Below are positions 1 through 7,599 of a stretch of DNA of 14,050 nt, piece after piece. The first letter of the stretch is position 1. The number at the start of each line of letters is the position of its first letter. The stretch spans positions 1 to 14,050 of the forward strand of contig JAHXHT010000034.1 of the NCBI GenBank assembly GCA_025656435.1. The letters run 5' to 3'. Under the pieces are notes generated by a model, which had not been told where the DNA came from, searched no databases, and worked only from the letters and a program-made list of their open reading frames with translations. Both the position numbers and the translations under genes were made by a program. Source of the DNA: Candidatus Thiodiazotropha sp. (ex Gloverina cf. vestifex) (lineage in GTDB: Bacteria > Pseudomonadota > Gammaproteobacteria > Chromatiales > Chromatiaceae).

Positions 1-30
1 ACGGTCGGGGCATAACGGCTGTCGCGTTGG

Positions 31-65
31 CGAGTCGATTTTGGGGACTCGGATGTCCCAAAATC
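31..65 (+). promoter_or_regulatory. Overlapping, mutually exclusive hairpins in the gltA leader
   Basis: Two stems share the same bases. Stem A pairs CGAGTC (31-36) with GACTCG (46-51) around a 9-base loop. Stem B pairs GATTTTGGG plus AC (37-48, with G46 bulged) with GTCCCAAAATC (55-65) around a 6-base loop. Stem B is 11 base pairs and should be the more stable; forming it breaks stem A. The hairpins end about 50 bases before the gltA ribosome binding site. No strong T-run follows (only TCTTT), so a classical terminator of an upstream gene is possible but not clear. A role in controlling gltA is inference from position and structure only. Confidence 0.4.
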
Positions 66-127
66 TTTCACGAGGTAGCGACACGCTTGTTGTTAGGTTG
101 GCCAGTAGCAACTCTATGGAGTAAACA

Positions 128-1429
128 ATGGCGGATAATCGAAAATATTTCACATTGACTAATGACGAAACGGGCGTTTCTATCAAGTTGCCTGTCAGGG
201 AGTCCGTGCAGGGACCGCCTGCTATCGACGTTTCGTCACTATACTCCGAGGCTGGAGTTTTCACCTACGATCCAGGTTTCATGTCGACGGCCAGTTGCCA
301 GAGCAAGATCACCTTCATTCAAGGTGAGGTCGGGGTTCTGGAATACCGGGGTTATCCCATTGAGCAGTTGGCCAAGAGTGGCGACTTCATCGAAACGGCC
401 TATTTGCTATTGAATAATGAGCTTCCGACGCAGACAGAGTTGACGGATTTCAGCCAGCTCATCAGTCGCCATACCATGCTGAATGAGACCCTGAAACATT
501 TTTTTGACGGCTTCCATTACGATGCTCACCCGATGGCCATTATGGTGGGTGTGGTTGGGTCTTTATCGGCGTTTTATCATGATTCACTGGATATCAACGA
601 CCCGGCTCAGCGCCAGGTGGCTGCTCACCGCCTGATTGCCAAGATGCCGACCATTGCTGCGGCAAGTTATAAGCACAGCGTCGGCGAAGCGATCATGTGT
701 CCCCGCAATGATCTCTCTTATTGTGCCAATCTGCTGCACATGATGTACGCCAATCCGTGTGAGGATTATGAGGTGGATCCGGTGGCCGAGAAGGCGCTCA
801 ACCTGCTCTTTATTCTGCACGCTGATCATGAGCAGAATGCCAGTACTTCCACAGTAAGACTGGCCGGCAGTTCACTGGCTAACCCTTTTGCCTGTATTGC
901 TGCTGGCATCGCCTCGCTCTGGGGGCCGGCACATGGGGGTGCCAGCGAGGCGGTTTTGGACATGCTCAGTGAGATCGGCGACGTTTCTCAAATCGACAAA
1001 TATATTGCCAAAGCGAAGGATAAGGATGACAGCTTTCGTTTAATGGGCTTTGGGCATCGAGTCTATAAAAAGTACGACCCCCGTGCCGGCATCATTCGAG
1101 AGGTCTGCCACGAGGTTTTGGAGAAGCTGGTTGATACAAACAATCCAATGTTTGAGTTGGCGCAGCGTCTGGAAGAGATCGCACTCAATGATGAGTATTT
1201 TATTGAGCGTAAGCTCTATCCCAATGTCGACTTCTATTCCGGCATTATCTATCGGGCACTTGGCATCCCAAATAATATGTTCACGGTAATGTTTTCTATC
1301 GCCCGTACGGTGGGTTGGGTGGCCCACTGGTTGGAGATGATGGACGATCCGCGTCAGAAGATAGGGCGGCCACGACAGATATACAAGGGCCATCCGCGTC
1401 GTGAGTACATCCCGAAGGAAAAGCGCTGA
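128..1429 (+). CDS. gltA: Type II citrate synthase
   Basis: Condenses acetyl-CoA with oxaloacetate to citrate, the entry step of the TCA cycle, in the cytoplasm. At 433 residues it matches the hexameric, NADH-sensitive type II enzymes of gammaproteobacteria (E. coli 427). The family's active-site residues are visible: His269 in GPAHGG, His310 in GFGHRVYKKYDPRA, and the catalytic Asp at about 368 in YPNVDFYSG. The N-terminal ~60-residue beta domain typical of type II enzymes is present. The ATG start is set by a GGAG ribosome binding site at 118-121, six bases upstream. The gene stands alone, with a convergent gene downstream and an unusual hairpin leader upstream. No defects are seen. Confidence 0.98.
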   Translation: MADNRKYFTLTNDETGVSIKLPVRESVQGPPAIDVSSLYSEAGVFTYDPGFMSTASCQSKITFIQGEVGVLEYRGYPIEQLAKSGDFIETAYLLLNNELPTQTELTDFSQLISRHTMLNETLKHFFDGFHYDAHPMAIMVGVVGSLSAFYHDSLDINDPAQRQVAAHRLIAKMPTIAAASYKHSVGEAIMCPRNDLSYCANLLHMMYANPCEDYEVDPVAEKALNLLFILHADHEQNASTSTVRLAGSSLANPFACIAAGIASLWGPAHGGASEAVLDMLSEIGDVSQIDKYIAKAKDKDDSFRLMGFGHRVYKKYDPRAGIIREVCHEVLEKLVDTNNPMFELAQRLEEIALNDEYFIERKLYPNVDFYSGIIYRALGIPNNMFTVMFSIARTVGWVAHWLEMMDDPRQKIGRPRQIYKGHPRREYIPKEKR

Positions 1430-1446
1430 GTCAAAGTATGTGGCTT

Positions 1447-1471
1447 GCCGCTAGCGGCTAACTTTCGCCGC
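1447..1471. terminator. Short inverted repeats between convergent genes, possible weak terminator
   Basis: In the 59 bases between the gltA stop and the stop of the convergent hypothetical gene lies the perfect palindrome GCCGCTAGCGGC (1447-1458). Its right half GCGGC (1454-1458) can alternatively pair with GCCGC at 1467-1471. Position fits a bidirectional terminator, but there is no clear T-run on either strand, so the call is tentative. Confidence 0.25.
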
Positions 1472-1488
1472 GATGTATCGGGTGTTTA

Positions 1489-2094
1489 TCATGAGGGACA
1501 CAGGGCGACCAGGGTCTGGAGTTGTTTGAGATTTGCGCCCTGGATGGGCTGATTGTCGAGTGGGTCGAGTGGTCGGTTATGTGACAACTTTGCCGGCAGC
1601 ACAAGTAACTCGAATGAGACACCGTCTGCGCTAAAGTTAAATGCGGGTGTTTCTTGTCGTCGACCATTGGGAAAAGTCAGTGTTCGCTGGCCTTCTTGCC
1701 AGGGTATATGCAGATCGCTGAGGGTAAAGAGTACGTCCTCAGGCGTATCTGCAAAGAGATGTAGTTTAATTTGGCTGTTACTGTCTGCAGTGCCCTGATA
1801 AACAGAGCCCGCAAGAATAGGGTTAAACCGGTCCAGGGCCTGCATTGCCTGTAAGGCATTCTGGCGCAGCTGTTGTAAGGCTTGCTGTTGTTCGTCACCC
1901 CTCAGCAGTCTTTGTTGTTCTCGAAGCGCCTCTTCGACCTCTTCGCGTGTAGGCATCTGCTGGCGCCTGGAAACGCCCAGTTTATTGGCTGCTTTCTGGC
2001 ATGCATAGGCGAGATCATCCGACTGGTATTCAGTCATGAGTCGGGCGGCTTCATAGGCGATCCGCCTTTGCAGTTCGCGTTTATTATTTGGCAT
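1489..2094 (-). CDS. Hypothetical protein, possible degenerate nucleotidyltransferase-like fold
   Basis: A 201-residue soluble protein with no signal peptide or membrane span. Residues ~5-45 are helical and basic. Residues ~49-88 are rich in Gln, Glu, Arg and Leu and look like a coiled coil. Residues ~90-200 contain LAGSVYQGTADSNSQIKLHLF (94-114, shown in part), which resembles the nucleotidyltransferase signature hG[GS]-x(9-13)-DhDh. The two metal-binding acids are replaced by Lys110 and His112. The family link is my reading of the pattern, not a search result, and catalytic activity looks unlikely. The ATG lies 11 bases after the mrcA stop on the same strand, so it is probably co-transcribed with mrcA. 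No good Shine-Dalgarno is visible. It converges on gltA. Confidence 0.75.
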   Translation of the reverse strand: MPNNKRELQRRIAYEAARLMTEYQSDDLAYACQKAANKLGVSRRQQMPTREEVEEALREQQRLLRGDEQQQALQQLRQNALQAMQALDRFNPILAGSVYQGTADSNSQIKLHLFADTPEDVLFTLSDLHIPWQEGQRTLTFPNGRRQETPAFNFSADGVSFELLVLPAKLSHNRPLDPLDNQPIQGANLKQLQTLVALCPS

Positions 2095-2105
2095 GGTAGC
2101 GACAG

Positions 2106-4595
2106 TCAGAAGGGATCCTCAGCTGGGGCGACAGTATTCCCACTGGCGACACTGCCACCTTGAGATGATGTCCTGGCGTCATGTGGCGTTGGTGCATTTT
2201 TCGCCTCGAAGACTTCGAAGATTGCGTTGCTGCTGCCTGTGCCTACCGGTTCTCCACTATCCACATCGATTCGCATGGTGACCATACCTGGGGGCAGTTC
2301 GGGTACTTTTTCTTCGATACCGTTGAGTGCGAACTGCATAAAGTCAATCCATGCCGGTAGTGCGGCTCTTCCTCCGACCTCTCCGCGGCCAAGCGGTTCC
2401 ACGTTATCGAAGCCAAGCCAGGCAATGGCGACCATGTGGTGGTTGAAGCCGTTGAACCAGGCGTCTCGTTGGTCATTGGTTGTACCGGTTTTGCCGGCGA
2501 TATCTTTTCGTTCAAGCGCCCGCGCCTTGCGGGCAGTACCATGCTGAATGACATCACGCAGCATGGAGTGCATCAGATAGTGATTTTGTTCTGAGATGGC
2601 GCGTTTCGCACATTGGGGGGGGGGGGCTTCTGTGGCTTCGGACGGTTCGGGAGTGTTGGTAGACTCCGTTTTGCCTGCAGATTTAGTATCTGATGTCTGT
2701 TTCTGATCGAGGGAAGCTGCTTCCAGCATATCATCGTCACAGACCTGAACCGGGTTGGCCTGGTAGAGTGCCTCTCCCTTGTTGTCGCGTATAGAATCGA
2801 TAATGTAGGGCGGTACGTAGTAGCCTCCATTGGCCAGCACAGTAAATCCGGTGCCCATTTGTAGCGGGGAAACGGCGCCACTGCCGAGCGCTAGAGAGAG
2901 ATCCCGTGGAAGCTCGCGGGTATCGAAACCAAAACGGCTTGCGTATTGGATGGTGAATCCAATGCCAATCTTGCGCAGTAACCGGATTGAAACCAGATTC
3001 CGGGAATGTGTCAGCGCGTAGCGTAAGCGCGTAGGGCCAAAAAATTTCCCGCTGTAGTTTTCCGGGCGCCAGACTGCCTCCATGGTGTCATCCTGAAACA
3101 CGACCGGTGCGTCGTTAAAGATGGAAGCAGGTGTAAAGCCAGATTCCAGGGCTGCTGAGTAGACAAAAGGTTTAAAGCCCGAGCCTGGCTGACGTTTGGC
3201 CTGGATGACGCGGTTGAATTTGCTCTGATAAAAATCGTAGCCACCGACCAGCGACTTGATTGCGCCGTTGTCGGGTGCAATGGCGACCAAGGCGCCAGCC
3301 ACTTCAGGGATTTGTGCAAGTCGCCAGTAGGGGTCGCCTTCGCTCGGTATTTCCTTGAAGAGATAGATCATGTCACCAGGCGAGACGACCTCCTCCGCTA
3401 GCTTTGGCGGGGCCTCTTTGACCTCATGATTGACGAAGTTACTGGCCCATTCAAGGGCGTTCCAGGCCAGCGTGAGTGGTTCTCCTTGATCTGTGGTGAC
3501 TTGAATGCTTTGTGCGTCGACTGTGGTGACAACGGCTTTTAGAAGGTCGGCGCCATCGGGCTGCTGGCTGAGAAATTCGATGAGTGTTTCTTCGCTGGTG
3601 TCTTTGGTGATCCTCATGTGGGCTGTCGCACCTTTATACCCATGTCGCTTATCGTAGGCCTGCATGGCTGATCGCAGTGCCTGATTGGCAGCTGTCTGTA
3701 GATGGCTTTCGATGGTTGTGGTAATGGTATAACCCTTGGTGTATGCGTCGAGTCCAAAGCGATTGACCGCTTCGGTACGGGCCATTTCCGCAACATAGGG
3801 TGCTTCTATTTCACTGGGTGCTCTGTGCAGCTTGGCAGAGATGCCGGTACTTTTTGCTGATTCGTACTCGGCTTGACTGATTTGCTCAAGATCAATCATG
3901 CGTCCCAAAACATAGTTTCTGCGTACCAGTGCCTTAGCGGGATTTGTCACCGGATTGTGACTTGATGGGGCTTTTGGCAACCCGGCGATCATTGCGATCT
4001 CGGAAAGCTCAAGTTTATCCACCGGTCGGCCGTAATAGACTAAGGCAGCGGCACCCACGCCATAAGCGCGGTGGCCAAGATAGATCTTGTTGAGATAGAG
4101 TTCGAGGATCTCTTGTTTTGTGAGCATCCTTTCTATTTTTAAGGCAAGGAGTATCTCATTGAGCTTGCGAGTGTAGGTTTTTTTGCTGCTGAGGAAAAAG
4201 TTTCTTGCCACCTGCATGGTGATGGTGCTTCCGCCCTGTCTTCTCTCTCCAGTGAGCAGGAGTTGGATCGCGGCGCGGACCAGCCCTTGGTAGTCGACAC
4301 CCGGGTGCTCGAAGAAGCGATCATCCTCGGCGGCGAGAAAGGCCAGGATCATCTGCTGGGGAATCTCGTCGTATCGAAGTGGCTCACGACGTTTTTCGCC
4401 GAATTCGGCAATCAGCAGGTGATCGCTGCTATAGATACGCAGGGGAACCTGGAGCTGCACATCCTTGAGTGTTTCGATGGATGGCAGTTTGGGTTCGAGA
4501 TAAAGGTAAAGACCATATAGACCGCCGGCACCGATGATTGAGGTGCCGAATAGGAATAAAACGAGGTACTTTAAGAGTCTGTAGAACGACTTCAT
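2106..4595 (-). CDS. mrcA: Penicillin-binding protein 1A, bifunctional transglycosylase/transpeptidase
   Basis: Polymerises glycan strands from lipid II and cross-links the peptides, anchored in the inner membrane facing the periplasm. From the ATG at 4595 it is 829 residues (E. coli ~850). A membrane span lies at ~9-31. The GT51 glycosyltransferase domain has catalytic Glu90 in EDDRFFEHPG, then GGSTITMQVARNFF and ELYLNKIYLGHRAYGVGAAA. The transpeptidase domain shows Ser472-x-x-Lys475 (SGFK), Ser531-Arg-Asn533 (SRN) and Lys702-Thr-Gly704 (KTGTT). A low-complexity Ser/Thr/Glu/Pro linker at ~635-662 contains a 12-base C run. A GTG four codons upstream (4605-4607) is an alternative start. Neither start has a clear ribosome binding site; alignment to E. 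coli and Pseudomonas homologues from memory favours the ATG. The gene is divergent from pilM, as in relatives; also named ponA. Confidence 0.96.
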   Translation of the reverse strand: MKSFYRLLKYLVLFLFGTSIIGAGGLYGLYLYLEPKLPSIETLKDVQLQVPLRIYSSDHLLIAEFGEKRREPLRYDEIPQQMILAFLAAEDDRFFEHPGVDYQGLVRAAIQLLLTGERRQGGSTITMQVARNFFLSSKKTYTRKLNEILLALKIERMLTKQEILELYLNKIYLGHRAYGVGAAALVYYGRPVDKLELSEIAMIAGLPKAPSSHNPVTNPAKALVRRNYVLGRMIDLEQISQAEYESAKSTGISAKLHRAPSEIEAPYVAEMARTEAVNRFGLDAYTKGYTITTTIESHLQTAANQALRSAMQAYDKRHGYKGATAHMRITKDTSEETLIEFLSQQPDGADLLKAVVTTVDAQSIQVTTDQGEPLTLAWNALEWASNFVNHEVKEAPPKLAEEVVSPGDMIYLFKEIPSEGDPYWRLAQIPEVAGALVAIAPDNGAIKSLVGGYDFYQSKFNRVIQAKRQPGSGFKPFVYSAALESGFTPASIFNDAPVVFQDDTMEAVWRPENYSGKFFGPTRLRYALTHSRNLVSIRLLRKIGIGFTIQYASRFGFDTRELPRDLSLALGSGAVSPLQMGTGFTVLANGGYYVPPYIIDSIRDNKGEALYQANPVQVCDDDMLEAASLDQKQTSDTKSAGKTESTNTPEPSEATEAPPPQCAKRAISEQNHYLMHSMLRDVIQHGTARKARALERKDIAGKTGTTNDQRDAWFNGFNHHMVAIAWLGFDNVEPLGRGEVGGRAALPAWIDFMQFALNGIEEKVPELPPGMVTMRIDVDSGEPVGTGSSNAIFEVFEAKNAPTPHDARTSSQGGSVASGNTVAPAEDPF
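2615..2626 (-). repeat. 12-base homopolymer (poly-C on the coding strand) inside mrcA
   Basis: Twelve consecutive G on the plus strand, read as C in mrcA, encode the end of Ala657, Pro658-660 and the first base of Gln661. Loss of one C shifts into a frame that stops at 2573-2575 after 13 codons; gain of one C stops at 2554-2556 after about 20 codons. Either event removes the downstream KTG motif. Such tracts are prone to replication slippage and also to sequencing error. Confidence 0.95.
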
Positions 4596-4661
4596 GCGCT
4601 GGTTCACAGAATTGAGTGGGCCTAAGAGGCCAGAATGGTCCGTGTGAAAAAGGGATAGTTT

Positions 4662-4753
4662 AGCAAATAACTTGAGCGCTTTTTTGACTTAATCGCCAAA
4701 AAATTGCTTCACAAAAAAATCATTTGCTGCTATATAGTTACTTACTCAAGTTA
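4662..4753. promoter_or_regulatory. Two interleaved inverted repeats in the mrcA-pilM divergent intergenic region
   Basis: The ~200-base AT-rich gap between the divergent mrcA and pilM starts contains AGCAAAT (4662-4668) matched by ATTTGCT (4722-4728), and TAACTTGAG (4668-4676) matched by CTCAAGTTA (4745-4753). The left arms abut and the right arms flank the candidate pilM promoter. Widely spaced dyads like this could be paired operator half-sites, but the arms are short (7 and 9 bases) and chance in AT-rich DNA is not excluded. Confidence 0.25.
4708..4738 (+). promoter_or_regulatory. Candidate sigma-70-type promoter for pilMNOPQ
   Basis: TTCACA (4708-4713) differs from TTGACA at one base. 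It is followed after 17 bases by TATATA (4731-4736), or after 19 bases by TATAGT (4733-4738). This leaves a ~65-base leader before the pilM ATG. The surrounding DNA is strongly AT-rich, as expected for a promoter region. No comparably convincing promoter was found for mrcA on the other strand. Confidence 0.4.
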
Positions 4754-4808
4754 AAGAGATTCCTCGCCAAGTTCTGCGGCATTAAGGATTGTTTAGGTAA
4801 AAAACCGC

Positions 4809-5882
4809 ATGTCACTGTTCGGAAGAAAGAATCCGCCTCTTTTAGGCATAGATATCAGCTCAACGACTGTTAAGCTGCTTGAATTGTCCAAAAGCGCCGG
4901 CCGCAATGGGGCGATGTATAGGGTTGAGGCTTACGGGGTTGAACCCCTGCCAGCCAATGCCGTGGTGGAAAAAAACATCGCAGAAGTAGGCGCAGTCGGA
5001 GAGGCCATCCGCGCCGCAATCAGACGCTCGAGCTCCCGTGCCAAGCACGCGGCGGTGGCGGTTTCTGGTTCAGCGGTCATCACCAAGGTCATCTCAATGC
5101 CGGCCGCGCTGTCCGACCAGGAGTTGGAAAGCCAGATTCAGCTGGAGGCGGATCAATATATTCCCTATCCGCTGGAAGAGGTGAATCTCGACTTCGAGGT
5201 GGTCGGTCCATCTGAGAAAAATCCCGATTTGGTGGATGTCCTGCTGGCGGCATCACGCAGTGAGAATGTTGATGATCGCGTGGCGGCACTGGAAATGGCC
5301 GGGCTGACAGCAAATATTGTGGACGTGGAAGCTTATGCCATGGAGAACGCCTGTTCTCAGTTGATGGATCAACTGCCCGAGCACGGCGAGGATCAGACCA
5401 TCGCCATCACAGATATCGGGGCAACAACCACGACCCTGAATGTGCTGCACAACAATAAGATCATCTATACTAGAGAGCAGAATTTTGGTGGGCGTCAGCT
5501 GACGGAAGAGATCCAGCGGCGTTATGGACTGTCATTGGAAGAGGCTGGCATGGCCAAGCGACAAGGTGGTTTGCCAGACAACTATGTCCCTGAGGTGCTC
5601 GATCCTTTCAAGGAGGCCATGGCTCAGCAGGTTAGTAGGTCATTGCAATTTTTCTTTTCCTCCAGCGCTTACAACAGTGTTGATCATATTATTCTGGCCG
5701 GTGGCAGCTCTTCCATTGTCGGCATCGACGATTTGATTGAAGAAAAACTGGGTACGCCAGCATCGGTAGCCAATCCGTTTGCCAATATGTCGGTCTCATC
5801 CAAGGTGAAGCATCAGGCGCTTAGTGCTGACGCTCCGGCCTTGATGATTGCATGTGGCTTGGCCTTGAGGAGTTTTGACTGA
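4809..5882 (+). CDS. pilM: Type IV pilus assembly ATPase-fold protein PilM
   Basis: Cytoplasmic actin-like protein that binds the N-terminal tail of PilN and links the pilus alignment complex to the inner-membrane motor. It is 357 residues, usual for the family. Actin-fold nucleotide-binding motifs are visible: phosphate-1 LLGIDISSTTVK at 11-22, phosphate-2 ITDIGATTTT starting near Asp202, and the adenosine motif ILAGGSSS at 295-302. The N-terminal MSLFGRK is characteristic of the family and supports the ATG at 4809, although the upstream ribosome binding site is weak. It is the first gene of the pilMNOPQ operon. Its TGA overlaps the pilN ATG by one base, suggesting translational coupling. 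Confidence 0.97.
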   Translation: MSLFGRKNPPLLGIDISSTTVKLLELSKSAGRNGAMYRVEAYGVEPLPANAVVEKNIAEVGAVGEAIRAAIRRSSSRAKHAAVAVSGSAVITKVISMPAALSDQELESQIQLEADQYIPYPLEEVNLDFEVVGPSEKNPDLVDVLLAASRSENVDDRVAALEMAGLTANIVDVEAYAMENACSQLMDQLPEHGEDQTIAITDIGATTTTLNVLHNNKIIYTREQNFGGRQLTEEIQRRYGLSLEEAGMAKRQGGLPDNYVPEVLDPFKEAMAQQVSRSLQFFFSSSAYNSVDHIILAGGSSSIVGIDDLIEEKLGTPASVANPFANMSVSSKVKHQALSADAPALMIACGLALRSFD

Positions 5883-6442
5883 TGGCAAGGATTAATCTAC
5901 TCCCTTGGCGCGAAGCGGAACGAAAAAAGCGTCAACAAGAGTTTGGCTTCATGGTGCTGGCCGGCATTGCCCTCACAGGGTTGGCAGTCTTTGGCATTCA
6001 TATGATGTTTGAGAGTCAAATCACTGCACAGAACCAGCGTAACGGTTTTTTAGAGAAAGAGATCTCCAGGGTTGAGAGCCAGATCCGGGAGATAGAGGAG
6101 TTAGACAAAACCAAACAAAATCTGCTGGCCAGAATGAATGTTATTCAGGAACTGCAAAGCAGTCGGCCACAGATCGTCCACCTGTTTGATGAGATCGTAA
6201 CGGCACTACCTGATGGGGTTTACCTAAATGTGGTAAGCCAGGATGGTGGTAAGGTCGCCTTTGAGGGGCGGGCGCAGTCGAATGCCCGTGTGTCATCTAT
6301 GATGCGTAACATCGACGACTCAGAGTGGATCGGCAACCCACAGTTGGATTTTGTCGAAAGTAAAGAAAAGACCGGCACGGGATACAGTCACTTTAAACTC
6401 ACGGCAAGCCAGACTACGCAGGCTGGGGAGGAGAAAAAGTGA
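5882..6442 (+). CDS. pilN: Type IV pilus inner-membrane assembly protein PilN
   Basis: Bitopic inner-membrane protein of the pilus alignment subcomplex. Residues 4-10, INLLPWR, form the conserved cytoplasmic tail that docks into PilM. A membrane span follows at ~22-43, then a periplasmic coiled coil (~46-90) and a C-terminal ferredoxin-like domain that pairs with PilO. Length is 186 residues. A GAGGAG ribosome binding site at 5867-5872 inside the end of pilM, nine bases before the ATG, fixes the start. The stop overlaps the pilO start (GTGA). Confidence 0.97.
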   Translation: MARINLLPWREAERKKRQQEFGFMVLAGIALTGLAVFGIHMMFESQITAQNQRNGFLEKEISRVESQIREIEELDKTKQNLLARMNVIQELQSSRPQIVHLFDEIVTALPDGVYLNVVSQDGGKVAFEGRAQSNARVSSMMRNIDDSEWIGNPQLDFVESKEKTGTGYSHFKLTASQTTQAGEEKK

Positions 6443-7047
6443 ATCTACAGGATCTCAACGAACTCGATTTAAGTAACATCGGCATATGGCCGATGCCGGT
6501 CAAAATTGTGCTGGTATTGATTGCTTGTGTAATGGTTGCGGTTGCTGGCTACTATCTCGACACTGAAAGTCAGCTCAAGCGTCTGGAAACTGTTGAAAAG
6601 AAGGAGATGACGCTACGCAAGGATTTCGAATTGAAGCAGGCAAAGGCCGCTAATCTAAATGCGTACCGTAAGCAACTGGAAGAAATGAAGCAGTCTTTCG
6701 GGACTATGTTAAGGCAGCTGCCTAACAAAACCGAGGTAGCAGAACTGCTCGTGGATGTCTCGCAAACCGGTTTGGCATCCGGTCTGGAATTTGAGCTCTT
6801 TAAGCCCCAGGCCGAAGTACCCAGGGAGTTCTATGCCGAGCTCCCGATTCAACTCAAGGTAACGGGCGAGTACCATGAATTTGGTAATTTTATCAGTGGG
6901 TTAGCCGCCTTGCCGCGTATCGTCACCATTCACGATGTAAAAATAACTGAGCAGGGTAAAAAGGGGGCCAAGGCTGATAAGTCAGGCCTGATGTTAGAGG
7001 CGACAGCAAAAACCTATCGCTACCTGGATGAAGAGGAGTCGCAATGA
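6439..7047 (+). CDS. pilO: Type IV pilus inner-membrane assembly protein PilO
   Basis: Partner of PilN in the periplasmic scaffold that connects the inner-membrane platform to PilP and PilQ. The 202-residue protein has a short cytoplasmic N-terminus, a membrane span at ~21-40, a coiled coil at ~44-90 and a compact C-terminal domain. It starts at a GTG that overlaps the pilN stop by four bases; GGAGGAG at 6427-6433, five bases upstream, supports that start. The stop overlaps the pilP ATG (ATGA), so the two are probably translationally coupled. Confidence 0.96.
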   Translation: MNLQDLNELDLSNIGIWPMPVKIVLVLIACVMVAVAGYYLDTESQLKRLETVEKKEMTLRKDFELKQAKAANLNAYRKQLEEMKQSFGTMLRQLPNKTEVAELLVDVSQTGLASGLEFELFKPQAEVPREFYAELPIQLKVTGEYHEFGNFISGLAALPRIVTIHDVKITEQGKKGAKADKSGLMLEATAKTYRYLDEEESQ

Positions 7048-7583
7048 TCGGTCATTCAGTCAGAACAGTCGGTTCAGCCTTGATGTTGTCGTTCTTGTTA
7101 AGTACTTTGACTGGTTGTGCCAATCCGGATCTTGATGGGTTGCGGCAGTTTGTCAACGAAAAAAAGGCACTGCCACCGGGGCGTATCGAGCCACTGCCGG
7201 AAATCAAGCAAGTAACAACCTTTTTGTATGAGCCACAGGGGCGACGGAGTCCCTTTGCGCCCACGGGAGAAGAGCGGTCAGACGAAGCGAGATTGGTAGA
7301 GAATGGCATATCGCCAGATTTTAATCGTCGGCGGGAAGGGCTTGAAGGATTTACACTGGATGCCATCCGGATGGTTGGAATCCTGGAGCAATCAGGTATC
7401 ACCTGGGGTCTGGTTAAAACCAAGGAAGGCACCATCCATCGGGTCAAGACGGGTAATTACATGGGGCAGAACCACGGTCGGATTATTCAGATTACAGAAG
7501 ATAAGATTGAATTGACCGAGATCGTGCAGGATGGCGCAGGTGGTTACAGTGAGCGTCAGGCTTCGCTAGCATTGGCGGAATAG
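7044..7583 (+). CDS. pilP: Type IV pilus assembly lipoprotein PilP
   Basis: Inner-membrane lipoprotein that bridges the PilN-PilO dimer and the N0 domain of the secretin PilQ. The 179-residue protein has a short basic N-terminus, a hydrophobic signal segment (~9-22) and a lipobox LTGC with the lipidated Cys at 25. The linker is low in structure and contains YEPQGRRSPFAP. The C-terminal beta domain (~105-179) contains MVGILEQSGITWGLVKTKEG, which is typical of PilP. GAGGAG at 7033-7038 precedes the ATG by five bases. pilQ starts 16 bases after the stop. Confidence 0.97.
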   Translation: MIGHSVRTVGSALMLSFLLSTLTGCANPDLDGLRQFVNEKKALPPGRIEPLPEIKQVTTFLYEPQGRRSPFAPTGEERSDEARLVENGISPDFNRRREGLEGFTLDAIRMVGILEQSGITWGLVKTKEGTIHRVKTGNYMGQNHGRIIQITEDKIELTEIVQDGAGGYSERQASLALAE

Positions 7584-7599
7584 TCAAGGGGAATTCGAG

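Noticed and set aside
2573..2881. Minus-strand 102-codon frame overlapping mrcA
   Set aside because: Not a gene in its own right; it is the alternate frame of mrcA and matters only because a one-base loss in the C tract would shift translation into its end.
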